From Bolinopsis microptera (taxonomy: Eukaryota > Ctenophora > Tentaculata > Lobata > Bolinopsidae), in contig NC_087078.1 of assembly GCF_026151205.1 (NCBI RefSeq), positions 3,355,175 through 3,419,174 on the forward strand: a stretch of 64,000 nt of DNA, in the 5' to 3' direction. This document shows, in pieces, positions 23,201 to 33,395 of this stretch. A program made the translations under genes and the position numbers. Positions within the stretch are counted from its first letter, which is position 1. Each line of letters begins with the position of its first letter. The notes below the pieces were generated by a model. That model was not told the DNA's origin. It searched no databases and saw only the letters and a program-made list of their open reading frames with translations.

Positions 23201-24783
23201 TATTGAAATCCTTATAGTTGATGTTGTTGGTCTTGCACACATCATCAACTGCTACAAGTATTTCAGCAAGGTACGTCTCAGGGTCTAATTGCTTTGCCCT
23301 GTGGTACCCTCCTAAATACTTGTAAGGAGCATCGCCAAAATATGCAACCTTTCTATTCGAGAAAACTTTATCATAGGTTAATTCAGAGTCCAATCTCTTA
23401 AAGTCAAACCTCTTCAGCTGGTCACCAGTTTCGAGCTTGGAGAAGGGCTGTTCCACAGTCTGGACCGGTGTTGGTGGTGCAGGTATTTCGGGGAGGGTGG
23501 TTGTAGGTTGAGTAGGAGGGTGAGCAGAATGGTCACGTAGAGACTGGACAAGGGACTGTGCTTCACTAACGGTGTTCTGGAGGCCGGTCATCGCATCAGT
23601 GGACGATCTCGAAAAAATTTGAGTTAGAGAGATAAGTTTGTCAGTAGTTTCGGTTAATGTAGAGGTACACTTATGACTGTCAAGAATGTGTGCACGTAGC
23701 ATTTTCTGCTTGGATTGCTTGCATAACTGAAGGTCATCTTCAGTCGCTCCAAAGAGCAGCAATTCACGGTCGAGTTGAGGTACAATGAGTTTATCGACCA
23801 ATTCCAAACAGGTTGCAGTTGAGAAACAAAACGGGCGTTCCGTCGATTCAGTCATGTAGAAAGGTAAACTTACGCTTCAAGGAGGGCTACGGTGGACTTA
23901 TGTGGAAGGAGGGGCCCAATTAAATTGGGGCCACCGAGCCTAGGGGTCTCTGTTATCTGTAGTGTTGTAGTCAGTGTGCGTAGTATTTGCGTTTAAGCCA
24001 CGTCACGATGAGCTGCTGCACTGTCGGCTTATCTATTTAGCAGCAAGACTAGATAACAACATAATGTAGGACGTGTGCAGGTTTAAAGTAGTTTCCCGTT
24101 GGTTACGTAATAAATTGTTTCTATTGCCATAGTTAAAAGATATTGCTTTCAGACCATTCGTGACAGTCAAACTGTTGACGGTGAGACTCAGTCAAAGACG
24201 CGTGATATTCCAGCCCTCCTACACTATTTCTTAGAGAGAGACATATCAAAAGGTGATTGCACCAACATAGACTTAGAGTTCCTTTAAATAGGTTATGAGA
24301 AGAATTTCTACCGTTTCAATTAATTAGTATAGTATCAAAAGGTTACTTCCATTGTTATATAACCATTTTTCAATTTAAGAAGGTTTTCTCTCATTAATTA
24401 TACTACCATTAGTCGTTCTATATTTTGTTCTATATTGTCGTTTCAATTTGTGTTAACCCACCAAAATTGAAAGTCTGAATTATAATCACTAACCGCACTA
24501 AATTAAATAAGAAGTAACATGAAACTCTGAATTCTAGCAAAACTATAATTTCCCTAAAACAAAAGTTTTAAGACGCTCAATCGTGGGTTCAGAACCTTCC
24601 GAGACGGACTCTCTTGATATAACCGGGGCCTCCCATGTATAGTTCTAGCCAAGTCAAAAGGAGCTCTAAATAAATAATTTCTTGGAGGAAATAAAGTACT
24701 ACATATCATGGACATGGGAGAGGTGATTATTACCCGGTGCTAGCAACTAATACCTGTCTAATTTGGTACCGTGGTTAATAACA
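20249..24783 (+). repeat. Left long terminal repeat (4.5 kb, complete)
   Basis: It starts TGTAAGGAACCTCG and ends GTGGTTAATAACA. Positions 20249-21499 match 31308-32560, and 24072-24783 match 32561-33272. The intervening 21500-24071 is absent from the right repeat and carries the antisense AlkB-SGNH gene. Imperfect copies of AGTCAAATGTACAG lie at about 21739-21800. A small plus-strand ORF (20653-20853) is kept in both repeats with few changes, but nothing marks it as real. Confidence 0.85.
22263..23855 (-). CDS. AlkB-like 2OG-Fe(II) dioxygenase fused to SGNH/GDSL hydrolase
   Basis: This is an intact 530-codon ORF with an ATG start, antisense inside the left terminal repeat. The N-terminal ~130 residues are unrecognised and end in a Pro/Thr-rich linker. 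Residues ~165-320 look AlkB-like: the HxD iron motif at H235/D237 (PPHSDDE), the distal iron histidine H294 (FDHAVPP), and R308/R314 in PRISLTFR, the usual 2-oxoglutarate-binding strand. Residues ~340-500 look SGNH: SDSK with candidate Ser349 in a modified GDS block, GIND at 394-397, and DGLHLN with D479/H482 as the Asp-His pair. AlkB enzymes oxidatively demethylate nucleic acids; SGNH esterases occur in ORF1 of some CR1-like retrotransposons. A role on element RNA, DNA or lipid is inference. A splice-like GTAAGT lies just upstream of the ATG, so a further 5' exon is possible. Confidence 0.8.
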   Translation of the reverse strand: MTESTERPFCFSTATCLELVDKLIVPQLDRELLLFGATEDDLQLCKQSKQKMLRAHILDSHKCTSTLTETTDKLISLTQIFSRSSTDAMTGLQNTVSEAQSLVQSLRDHSAHPPTQPTTTLPEIPAPPTPVQTVEQPFSKLETGDQLKRFDFKRLDSELTYDKVFSNRKVAYFGDAPYKYLGGYHRAKQLDPETYLAEILVAVDDVCKTNNINYKDFNSCMITKYESHVSCIPPHSDDESCIVPDSTILTISLGGKRDLVFRRRPPGEYRDETVTVQHGDCYTMTRKSQDLFDHAVPPQTQADFEGPRISLTFRQLASAHSRKSSSHQLRPLPHHKVNQTKRVLILSDSKNCNFDCSQFRSPVIAFRENLFFLRDLKEHRESIQQADIVLISAGINDIQKNRASAVLLHNHIRSFIEQFPRTMFLFDAVSPLSIHADRFNTHNDIIQYLNELMFKCSLHHDNFRLFDNSSFSLAHLARDGLHLNYIGQSVLSDCWVNCVLIGLGFRRGPLPLREHFKRMISYPISGHFGT

Positions 24784-24784
24784 T

Positions 24785-24802
24785 TGGAGCAGCGATGCGT
24801 TG
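24785..24802 (+). promoter_or_regulatory. Primer-binding-site candidate
   Basis: TGGAGCAGCGATGCGTTG starts 2 nt after the left terminal repeat's CA. Retroviral-type primer sites begin TGG because tRNAs end in CCA. I could not match it to a specific tRNA, though TGG-AGCAG recalls the initiator-Met type with one base missing. Confidence 0.5.
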
Positions 24803-26087
24803 GGCTCTTAAAATTTTTGCCAAAATTTGAAAAAATCAGAAAGTGGGTTGATACAGATTTATTTCTTAAATCAGTTTTTGTCATTTGATAATTTAACTCC
24901 GACGTTCCAATTATTTAATTTGCAATTAGTTGTTAGCCACAAGGCAAGATAGTTTAGTTTTAAATTTAATGACTGATAATAATAGGTTTGTTGCTAATTT
25001 AATTCAGTTCATTAAGAGAAATAGGAGAAAAGCGACATGAGACTCAATTTGTTCTAACCATTTTTATTTTTTCATTCAGACCGAGGACTAAAATGAATAG
25101 AGTTCGTTCCATCAATCAAGAAAGGACAGTGAACAGGGGTTTCGCAGGATGTGAGTAGTAAAGAAATTTAGATAATAAAGTGTACAGTGGTTTGTTTGTG
25201 TATTGTAAGTTAATGTTGGATACATTGATTGATTATAACTAGGACAGTTAAGGAGATAGTTATGGATAATGAGGATAACAAATGTTACTTTTGTAAGCGT
25301 CAAAATATCGTACGCGAGAAATTAATCGATATTTAAAGAAGTTAACTTGATAAGGAATATCATCTGCCTGCAGATAATTTAAGTCAATTTTATAAGGATA
25401 AGGGAGCCATGTGTCAGTGAATAGTGAGATGGATAACCATTGTCTAGCATAAAGCCGTAAGGTGTCATGTCAGGCCTGTGTGTCACTGGATAATTGCTCA
25501 GCTTGGTTATTTCATGATATTCATCTGCATGTTATGGAAATTAGGGATACAATACCGAGGGGCGGTTTGTAATTAAATTAACTTTTGTATTTCAGACTTA
25601 TGTCAAGAGTAAGTTTTGAATGAGTAAGAATAAACTTTTATTAAAGGAGTATTCATTAAATTTCACGGGGTAATTTGAAGAATTCAGAAATTTAAAGTGG
25701 ATGATGAGGAATTAGTAAGATTGTAATTCGGATAAGTAGAATAAGTTACTGTTAATCACATTAGCTCATTAGCGTTAAAATAGCGAAAATTTACAGTGAA
25801 TTAACAACAATACCATTAGAAATAAAGATGTACCTATAAAATTCGTTTAGTTCCTTGGTCTGTCTAGGTGTCCTTAATTAAGTAATTATTTAAGTTAGTT
25901 ATATAAGTGCTTTACAGATAACGCATCAGAACATAGATGGAACCAAGCCCGCTTCCAGAATATATAAATATTTCACCATGATTGCTGCGTTAGTCACAGA
26001 CTGTGCTGAACTGAGGAAGACCTGTAAGATTTAGAAGAGGGGGTTTTTTAAAAACTTTATTAGTAGTAGCTTACTTTTGAGGAGAAA
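24803..26087 (+). other. Element leader, no ORF recognised
   Basis: This is internal sequence between the primer site and the first plausible start. No gag-like ORF or zinc knuckle is visible. Short frames here are ordinary for AT-rich DNA. Confidence 0.5.
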
Positions 26088-26199
26088 ATGGGGTTAAATA
26101 TTGAGACTAACGCCATGAGGGCCGTAGGAGAGCATTTGGCAGTACATTACCCACGTCATTTAAGCAGACCGTTCTGGCAATCTCCCCAATACCGGTTAT
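26088..26199 (+). CDS. Possible first coding exon of the RT gene
   Basis: ATG at 26088 opens 37 codons plus one base ('MGLNIETNAM' ... 'SRPFWQSPQYRL') and ends at a strong donor, T|GTAAGA. An acceptor with a pyrimidine tract (CTCATTTTTAG) ends at 27027. Joining 26199 to 27028 keeps the RT frame (phase 1 to phase 1) and would replace the first 66 codons of the unspliced ORF. Without splicing the frame stops at 26215. This is inferred from splice signals only. Confidence 0.3.
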
Positions 26200-26828
26200 G
26201 TAAGATGGTATTTTAGAACTATTTATTGTATAATAAAAGAAAACTGTTGAAGCTGATGGTGATCAATCACACTATATTTTTTATTTTTTTCAAGTTCACC
26301 TACAATGTTCAGTGTTCACCTTTCGTATTTGTAAACATATTTTTATTAACACGTTATTTTTTTTACAAAAGGAAATATTGTTGCAAGGGGCCATAACGCT
26401 TACCAGTATAACATCATTACCATTTTTATCAAGCGTACAAGATTTACTAGAGCGTACAAGATTTACTAGTGTCCCTCATTGAAAGTAGGAGCTCCAAACC
26501 TAAGTTGCTTGTTTTGTTAGTGCACCGTTAGCGCAATTTGTTTATTTACATTGATAGTAGTTGTTGCAGCCATAGCCATATATTGATGAAGCCACAGCAG
26601 AGAAGTAAGTTGAAGATATAATGGTTTAGTGTAGAAGTTGAAAAGTGTAGGTATATGAGATATTGTGGCCGGGAAGTTTTGATGATGAGATTAATTATGA
26701 CATTTGGGGAATAGGGATCATGATGATGTTAAAGGGAAAGTGGTGATATAGATACCATAGGTAATATACGGCCGTATAATTGGATAAAAGATGGGAATGA
26801 TGCAAGAAATATATGATGTTACGAGATA

Positions 26829-28973
26829 ATGAGATTATGTTATTATGCGAGATGTTTGAAAAGCGGGATGATTATATTATGGGGAGATCTTAAAAAGCAT
26901 CAAGTTATAGGCCTTGGTAGCTTTACTTCTAATAATATTGGCAATGCTACTACTGATATTAAAGTTTGTTATTTAATTGTGATTGATTTATGTAACCATT
27001 TTAAAACTCGCTCTATCTCATTTTTAGATTTTAAGAAACATAATTTTAAAGTTAATAAGAAACCAGTTAATAAATATTCAGAATTTGTGCCTATTAACTT
27101 TGTATCTAAAGAGTTGGAATATTTTGGATTAAATTGTATATTAAATGATTCTGACGCTATGAAAGTATTTCCGTTTAAGGATCTCAGTAAAAAATTCAGT
27201 AATCCTCAGTTTAGATTCTCGACCTGTTTTAAATATGAGAAGTCAATCCGTGCTGATGTTACCAATTATAAGGAACATGTTTTAAATAATGAGCCTATCT
27301 CTAATGTTAATTGTTTTTGTAGTCATTACAGTGATTTCATCAACCCGAGTGTCGGGCATGTTATCACTGGGAACGTAGATATTGTTAAGAATAATAAACT
27401 TAGAAAATTATTTAAGAAAGGTTACACTTTTATTGAACCAGTTTACAAAAATAAGTTTGCTATTTTTAGGAGTGTTAAATCAGACTTACATAGATATATT
27501 AAAAGTCTGGCAACTAAGTACAGTGTCAGCACTAAATTATTTGATGGTTGGCGAGCCATAGTTTTAGATACTCTTAAACCCAAGATTTTTTCCTCTAAGA
27601 TATTTTGTAAGCGGAATCAGACTGTTATTTCCTCGGAGTTTGAGGACCTTAATGTCCTAAAAGAACATTTTATTATGACTAGCGTAGACAAAGCGAGTAA
27701 TAATGTTTCTTTTGTCTGCAAGAAGTACTATTTAGATAATTTATTGCATGAACTTTCCTCCACTAGTACGTATCAAGTTTCCACAGATTCTGAAGAGGAT
27801 ATTGTAAGAAAGCATGTGCAATTTTGCCAGAAGTTTAAGATTCCGGTGAATGATCTTTCGGTACCATTTATGCACATGTTACCGAAATTCCATAAACCGA
27901 CCTTGGATTTCAGGTACATTGCAGCTGGGGTTAAATCTTCTACTAAAGTTCTTTCTAAAATTCTGAGTGGGGTATTTAAACTGCTTGGTACTACTTTAAA
28001 ATACCTAGATAATTTTAATTTTAAGTTCTTAAACGCTTCTGGTTATTGGATTGTCGACAATAAAGACAGAGTGACATCCAACCTTAATTATCTTAATAAT
28101 GCCTGCTCAGCTAAGTCAGTGTATTCGTTTGATTTTAAGAAACTGTACACCAACCTTCCCCATGATAAACTTATTGAGAAGTTATCATCTTTAATTAAAT
28201 TATGTTTTGAGGAAAAGAAACTTGACTTTATCAATATCAACGACCAGTTTAAAGCTAGATGGTCGGGAGTTAATAAGACTAAATGGTCTTTTACATGTAG
28301 TGACCTGATAGATATGTTTAAATTCTTAATGGATAATATTTATGTTAAGTTTCGAGGTGTGATCTACAGACAGGTAATTGGTATCCCAATGGGATGTGAT
28401 TGTGCTTCCCAGGTTGCAGACCTTTTTCTATACTGGTACGAGCACAATTACATCACATTACAAGTTAAAAACAAGAACCCTGTGGTTCACACTTTGAAAC
28501 ACGCCAGTCGATACATCGACGATTTAACTACCCCCAATATCAACAATAAGACTGTCGATATTATTTGCAATGATATTTACCCCGCAGAGTTGAAGATTAT
28601 AGTCACAAACTATAGCAATTTATCTACGACTTTTCTTGATTTAGACATTAATATTTTGAACAATCGTTTCTACACTAAATTATATGACAAACGACGTGAC
28701 TTTAGTTTTAAAGTCGTTACTTTTCCTAACCTTCGCTCCAACGTACCTGTTAAACCTTCGTATGGAGTATTTGTAGGTGAATTATATAGGATATGCAAAT
28801 CTTCCTCAGTAGTTACTGAATTTATTCATGATGTTAAATTATTAATTGATAAACTGATTACCCAGAATTTTGAACGGAAAATCTTACATAGATATCTTAA
28901 ATTATTTATTAATAGTCAGCCAGCGTGTATCCTCAGACACTGGCATATTTTCACAGTTAATGACTTCATGTAA
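26829..28973 (+). CDS. Penelope-like reverse transcriptase
   Basis: This is an intact 714-codon ORF copying RNA into DNA. Upstream of the RT core is the block typical of Penelope-like proteins in many invertebrates: 'NCFCSHYSDFINPSVGHVIT' followed by NKLRKLFKKG (residues ~168-205). RT motifs: SFDFKKLYTNLPH with catalytic D435, GIPMGCDCAS (~519), and YIDD at 562-565 with D564/D565. Then comes the family's C-terminal 'YDKRRDFSFKVV' and 'YGVFVGELYRICKS' block. No GIY-YIG endonuclease follows, and no LTR-type RNase H or integrase is present. The start may lie on another exon (26088-26199). It lies between long terminal repeats, where a gypsy/copia/BEL polymerase would be expected. It is either the element's own polymerase or a nested insertion. 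Confidence 0.85.
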   Translation: MRLCYYARCLKSGMIILWGDLKKHQVIGLGSFTSNNIGNATTDIKVCYLIVIDLCNHFKTRSISFLDFKKHNFKVNKKPVNKYSEFVPINFVSKELEYFGLNCILNDSDAMKVFPFKDLSKKFSNPQFRFSTCFKYEKSIRADVTNYKEHVLNNEPISNVNCFCSHYSDFINPSVGHVITGNVDIVKNNKLRKLFKKGYTFIEPVYKNKFAIFRSVKSDLHRYIKSLATKYSVSTKLFDGWRAIVLDTLKPKIFSSKIFCKRNQTVISSEFEDLNVLKEHFIMTSVDKASNNVSFVCKKYYLDNLLHELSSTSTYQVSTDSEEDIVRKHVQFCQKFKIPVNDLSVPFMHMLPKFHKPTLDFRYIAAGVKSSTKVLSKILSGVFKLLGTTLKYLDNFNFKFLNASGYWIVDNKDRVTSNLNYLNNACSAKSVYSFDFKKLYTNLPHDKLIEKLSSLIKLCFEEKKLDFININDQFKARWSGVNKTKWSFTCSDLIDMFKFLMDNIYVKFRGVIYRQVIGIPMGCDCASQVADLFLYWYEHNYITLQVKNKNPVVHTLKHASRYIDDLTTPNINNKTVDIICNDIYPAELKIIVTNYSNLSTTFLDLDINILNNRFYTKLYDKRRDFSFKVVTFPNLRSNVPVKPSYGVFVGELYRICKSSSVVTEFIHDVKLLIDKLITQNFERKILHRYLKLFINSQPACILRHWHIFTVNDFM

Positions 28974-31300
28974 TTATAGTGTGTGTGAAGCCCTCTTGTA
29001 ATTCCTTATGCATGTTACCTTTTGCCTTTCTCCTTTAGCCATTATTTCTTTGATCGTATCGGTACAGTTTACTTTCACAGTTTATTGTTAAAATTTCAAG
29101 CGGTAAACCAGTTTATTTTCTATATTCTTTCAGACTTTTATTTAAGTCTAGTTAACAGTTATACATTATTATATCATATTTTATTGATCTAAGGTGTAGT
29201 ATTGCCAGATCCTAGTTCATTTTGTAACGGAGTTTTATACTAACAGGAAACGATGTAACAGAGTCGATATATTTTAATGTTGCCATGGGGTGGCAAGTCC
29301 CCATACATCGCAGTCCGGTAGTTTCATTGCGTCATAATATTAAACTGCAGTATAAATTATTAGCCGGCTAATGGATACGGGGTTCAGAAGATGTTGTGAA
29401 GTTTATTGGGAGGGGGTGCTATAATGGTTGTTGACAAGGTGTTAGTTTTAATAAGTAGATGGGCTTCTTACCTGTTATTTGAGTGTTGTGATACCGCCAA
29501 AAGCGCGCTTGGTGGTTAGAAACACTTCAGATTCAGTACGACCCTTCGAACTTTGAAACTAAGATTGGCAACATGATTTAGCGTAATAGGGTATGCGGAC
29601 GTGAAGAAGAGAAGATATTTGAATTATAATGATACAGAGGGAGATTTGATAAAGGGTATGTTGTTAAAGTTGGCATGGTGGAATCATGCTGGGAAATAAG
29701 GGATACAAATTTTGTTGAGTTTGGGGTAATTTACGTTCTCAAATATGGCTAGTGGCTGCACATTGATTACTGCATTATAAGTATCGTCGGCTGATCGAAG
29801 TATAGCCGCTTAGTAGTATTATATTTTAAAAGTCAAGTATTTTAGGTAAGAGTTGTAATATTCGAATTAAGGATTGTGTAATTGATTAAGTAATTGTACG
29901 AATTAAGGATATAAAACGGCTAATCGAAGAATAGCCAATATTAGAGTATCGTATTTTAATTTTTTTGGCAAGTTTATTTTGTCGTGGGTGTAGTTAGAAG
30001 CTTAAACGTGTATAGTATGTTTAAAAGTGGAGACCGTAAAATTCGCAGTTCGCACAGCACAACTATAATAATTAACATTGTCCGGTGATGTTGATTAACT
30101 CCACATAAATTCATCAATTTCAATAAATAAATATTTGCCGACACTTTTGGGTCACTTTTGTGAGAAAATGTGCTATAGAAATTTTATCGGTCATAACATG
30201 TAATTTATAATCACTAGCAGGAACCCGTATAACCCTAAAGTGGTGTCAAGACTCAAAAGACTAAAATAATTATTACCTATTTAATTCGCGTTTTTGACAC
30301 CACTTGGGGGTCCAAGTTTTGGGCTCTAAAATCACTATTCCTTGGCCAATTTTTATTTTTTATGCTGATTTGAAAGCCATTAAAGAATTTGACCCAGTAA
30401 AAAAAAAGTTTCAGTTGTATATCTTTTACGGTTTTTGCGGAAAGTCGCGTTAAAATTGATGCCGTGGTGTCAGTAAAATGGCACGGAAAACTATCGTCTC
30501 GCTTTATATATAGTAAGATTAAGGTATGGTGTATAAGTGGAGTCAGCCGTAGTAATTGTTATTTATTCATTTTAACTTATTAATTTTATTGAGGCTTGGA
30601 TCTAACGCTCTTAGTCTTAGATGTTGCCAAGTGTTGCAATATTACATGGATGAACATATTGTACTCAATATTTATGAAGTATGGCATTCAAGGTTCACAT
30701 TCAAGGTTAACATTACCATGAGGCTAACATTACCTAGGTACACGTTAACAAAGACTATAAGTAGAGAGAAGTGTATACCTCTACTAAACATCATATTCCG
30801 CACTGTTCTCTCAAAACTCAGATATACCAGAATGGGCAGATCCGGACAGATCTGTTCACATTCCCAAACACAAGCTCGAGCTCTGGCCAGGGTACATGAC
30901 TTGTTGCGCCTTAAGACCATGTATCGAGAGTATTTATATTTTTTTAATAAAATAAGATACAAATTTTAAAAAAAATATATATTTGTATCCGTAAAAAGAC
31001 ACTAAGCACAGAATAAAATAAGTTGTTTTAAAAATGAGATTAATAAATAATATAGACCATCAGTATTTCGTGTTTAGTGCCTTTCAAGGCATTATTAACA
31101 GGTATGTTTGCTTCATTTTCGAAATAGATTAACCGAAGAAATACTTTCAAATAAGTATTTGATTAATTTTTTCGAAAAGTTTATAAATTATATTACGCGA
31201 GTTTAAATGGTGTATGGATGCTTAAAAATGTGTAAAGTTTTTTTAGTAGTATATTTTCTAGTCATTTAAGTTTAATCGACGAGGCCGTCTCTATTTCAGC
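28974..31300 (+). other. Element interior 3' of the RT gene
   Basis: No recognisable gene lies here. A 137-codon frame at 30556-30969 is open on plus with an overlapping minus frame, and neither resembles a known domain. An inverted pair AAGTGGTGTCAA (about 30238) and TTGACACCACTT (about 30294) could form a hairpin. Confidence 0.45.
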
Positions 31301-31307
31301 AGGGAGG
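31301..31307 (+). promoter_or_regulatory. Polypurine-tract candidate
   Basis: AGGGAGG directly abuts the TG of the right terminal repeat. Its position and purine content fit a plus-strand primer site, though it is short. Confidence 0.5.
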
Positions 31308-33272
31308 TGTAAGGAACCTCGAAATTCTCTCTCTAATTCCGATATTCCTTTTAAAAGATAGTTAAATGATTTAGATTTATAGTTAACACATTTCCATTGA
31401 AGATAGTAATGAACAATTCCAGTCATTTTGAGCTTGAATAATTTTATGTTTAAGATAGGTATCGTTAAGTTTAGAAGATCATTGAAATAAGATGTATATT
31501 TAAATTAGAGAAGAGATTACGTTTGATTAACAAAATGAAGCGTTTTGTGTTTAACTAATAGAAAATTCGACACGGTTGATGACATTCCATGGAGGTGTAC
31601 AATCAGAACACCACAGAAGATCACCTGATAGCAGACTAGCCTATCGCAGTTTCAGACGAAGATCTATGAATTGTGAGAATGGATGATTAGCAGAGCATAG
31701 CAGAGTTTAAACCGTGATGAGCAATAACGATCTTGATGAACAATTACTGATTTTGATGAACCAGACTGATAGACTCTGTGAAAGTCGGAGGGAGTTAAGA
31801 GGGAGAGAGATCGGAGATCCGATGTCTTTCTCGGGTCAGTGCAGTCTTACAAGTTTGTTTCAGAGCAGTGCTTATAACAGAGTCCAGTATGCCGGTTCCA
31901 TCCGGATGCTTTAATCTTTCCAGTCATAAGTATTCCAGTAAGTTCCTTGCCTTGATTTAATGTGAGCCTTTCATATTAGTATTTTGTTTCGTATAAAATA
32001 GTTTGACGTGATTTTTATATCTATATTGTTTATAGTGTCTATTCCCGTTTCCAATATCCACTTAAATTCTATACGACACACTGAAGGTTAATTCTATTCA
32101 GGTTGCTCTGAACCGACACATCGTGTAGTTTACCGGGCAAGTCTTCCATTCCATAATCTAAAGAACCGTGACTAAGTTTCCGGGTAGAAGTAAGCTAACG
32201 ACGATAAGATTCCCGATCTCCCTCTCACTTGAAGGACCATTATACGGATTGAAGTTGTTCTTGAGGTAAAATCCTTTTCCATTAGTTTTTACATATGAAG
32301 TAGGTTTAAGAATATAGTTGGTAATTGTAGTTTCGTGCTCTCAAAATTATATACTTTGTACAAACTTCCGTTTCCGTTCCCAGGTCAATAGACCCGAATC
32401 TTCCTTCTCAGAACGTGCTGCCTTTGCCGATACCTGCTAGATTAATTGATTCTCCGTCATCAACCGAGGTAATTAGTTCAGTTATAACGTCCGCATAAAA
32501 TAAGTAGTTGTCTTAAATAGTAAATTTATTAAGTATTATATTATTGTTTATCGAGTAAGACGTGTGCAGGTTTAAAGTAGTTTCCCGTTGGTTACGTAAT
32601 AAATTGTTTCTATTGCCATAGTTAAAAGATATTGCTTTCAGACCATTCGTGACAGTCAAACTGTTGACGGTGAGACTCAGTCAAAGACGCGTGATATTCC
32701 AGCCCTCCTACACTATTTCTTAGAGAGAGACATATCAAAAGGTGATTGCACCAACATAGACTTAGAGTTCCTTTAAATAGGTTATGAGAAGAATTTCTAC
32801 CGTTTCAATTAATTAGTATAGTATCAAAAGGTTACTTCCATTGTTATATAACCATTTTTCAATTTAAGAAGGTTTTCTCTCATTAATTATACTACCATTA
32901 GTCGTTCTATATTTTGTTCTATATTGTCGTTTCAATTTGTGTTAACCCACCAAAATTGAAAGTCTGAATTATAATCACTAACCGCACTAAATTAAATAAG
33001 AAGTAACATGAAACTCTGAATTCTAGCAAAACTATAATTTCCCTAAAACAAAAGTTTTAAGACGCTCAATCGTGGGTTCAGAACCTTCCGAGACGGACTC
33101 TCTTGATATAACCGGGGCCTCCCATGTATAGTTCTAGCCAAGTCAAAAGGAGCTCTAAATAAATAATTTCTTGGAGGAAATAAAGTACTACATATCATGG
33201 ACATGGGAGAGGTGATTATTACCCGGTGCTAGCAACTAATACCTGTCTAATTTGGTACCGTGGTTAATAACA
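31308..33272 (+). repeat. Right long terminal repeat (1.97 kb, internally deleted)
   Basis: It matches the left repeat end to end except for loss of the equivalent of 21500-24071. At the junction (about 32560) the repeat reads GTAAGA|CGTGTG. The left copy has GTAAGAGAG before the missing part and TAGGACGTGTG after it, so the two breakpoints share only GA. This removes the AlkB-SGNH gene from the right copy. Confidence 0.85.
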
Positions 33273-33277
33273 TCGAA
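33273..33277. other. Right 5-bp target site duplication TCGAA
   Basis: It follows the closing CA of the right terminal repeat and equals 20244-20248. Confidence 0.85.
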
Positions 33278-33395
33278 CTTAACGAACGGACTTTAATTGA
33301 ACGGACGCGGACATTAAATAATAATATAAAATGAACGCTAGGCCCTAGGCGGGGCTCCAGCGTTGCAATTAATGTCCCTTCAATTTTTCGGGCCT
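33278..33395. repeat. ACGGAC-rich palindromic repeat, right half of the LTR element's target
   Basis: It contains GAACGGACTTTAATTGAACG and a long imperfect palindrome (CGGACATTAA ... GAACGCTAGG ... CCAGCGTT ... TTAATGTCC). Joined to 20217-20248 it aligns with the reverse complement of 36781-36890, which has no insertion. Confidence 0.7.

Larger units (their letters stand above)
20249..33272 (+). mobile_element. LTR-bounded retroelement with Penelope-like RT and AlkB-SGNH gene
   Basis: The 13,024-bp element runs from TGTAAGGAACC to ...TTAATAACA and is flanked by TCGAA on both sides. The left terminal repeat is 20249-24783 (4535 bp). The right is 31308-33272 (1965 bp), lacking a 2572-bp internal piece. 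Shared parts differ at about six sites plus one 2-bp indel in ~1.96 kb, so insertion was recent. A TGG-initiated primer-site candidate starts 2 nt after the left repeat, and AGGGAGG abuts the right repeat, giving plus orientation. The 6524-bp interior holds one large ORF, a Penelope-type RT. No gag, aspartic protease, RNase H or integrase was recognised. The element may be non-autonomous, or the RT may be nested; the LTR boundaries themselves are well supported. Confidence 0.85.
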
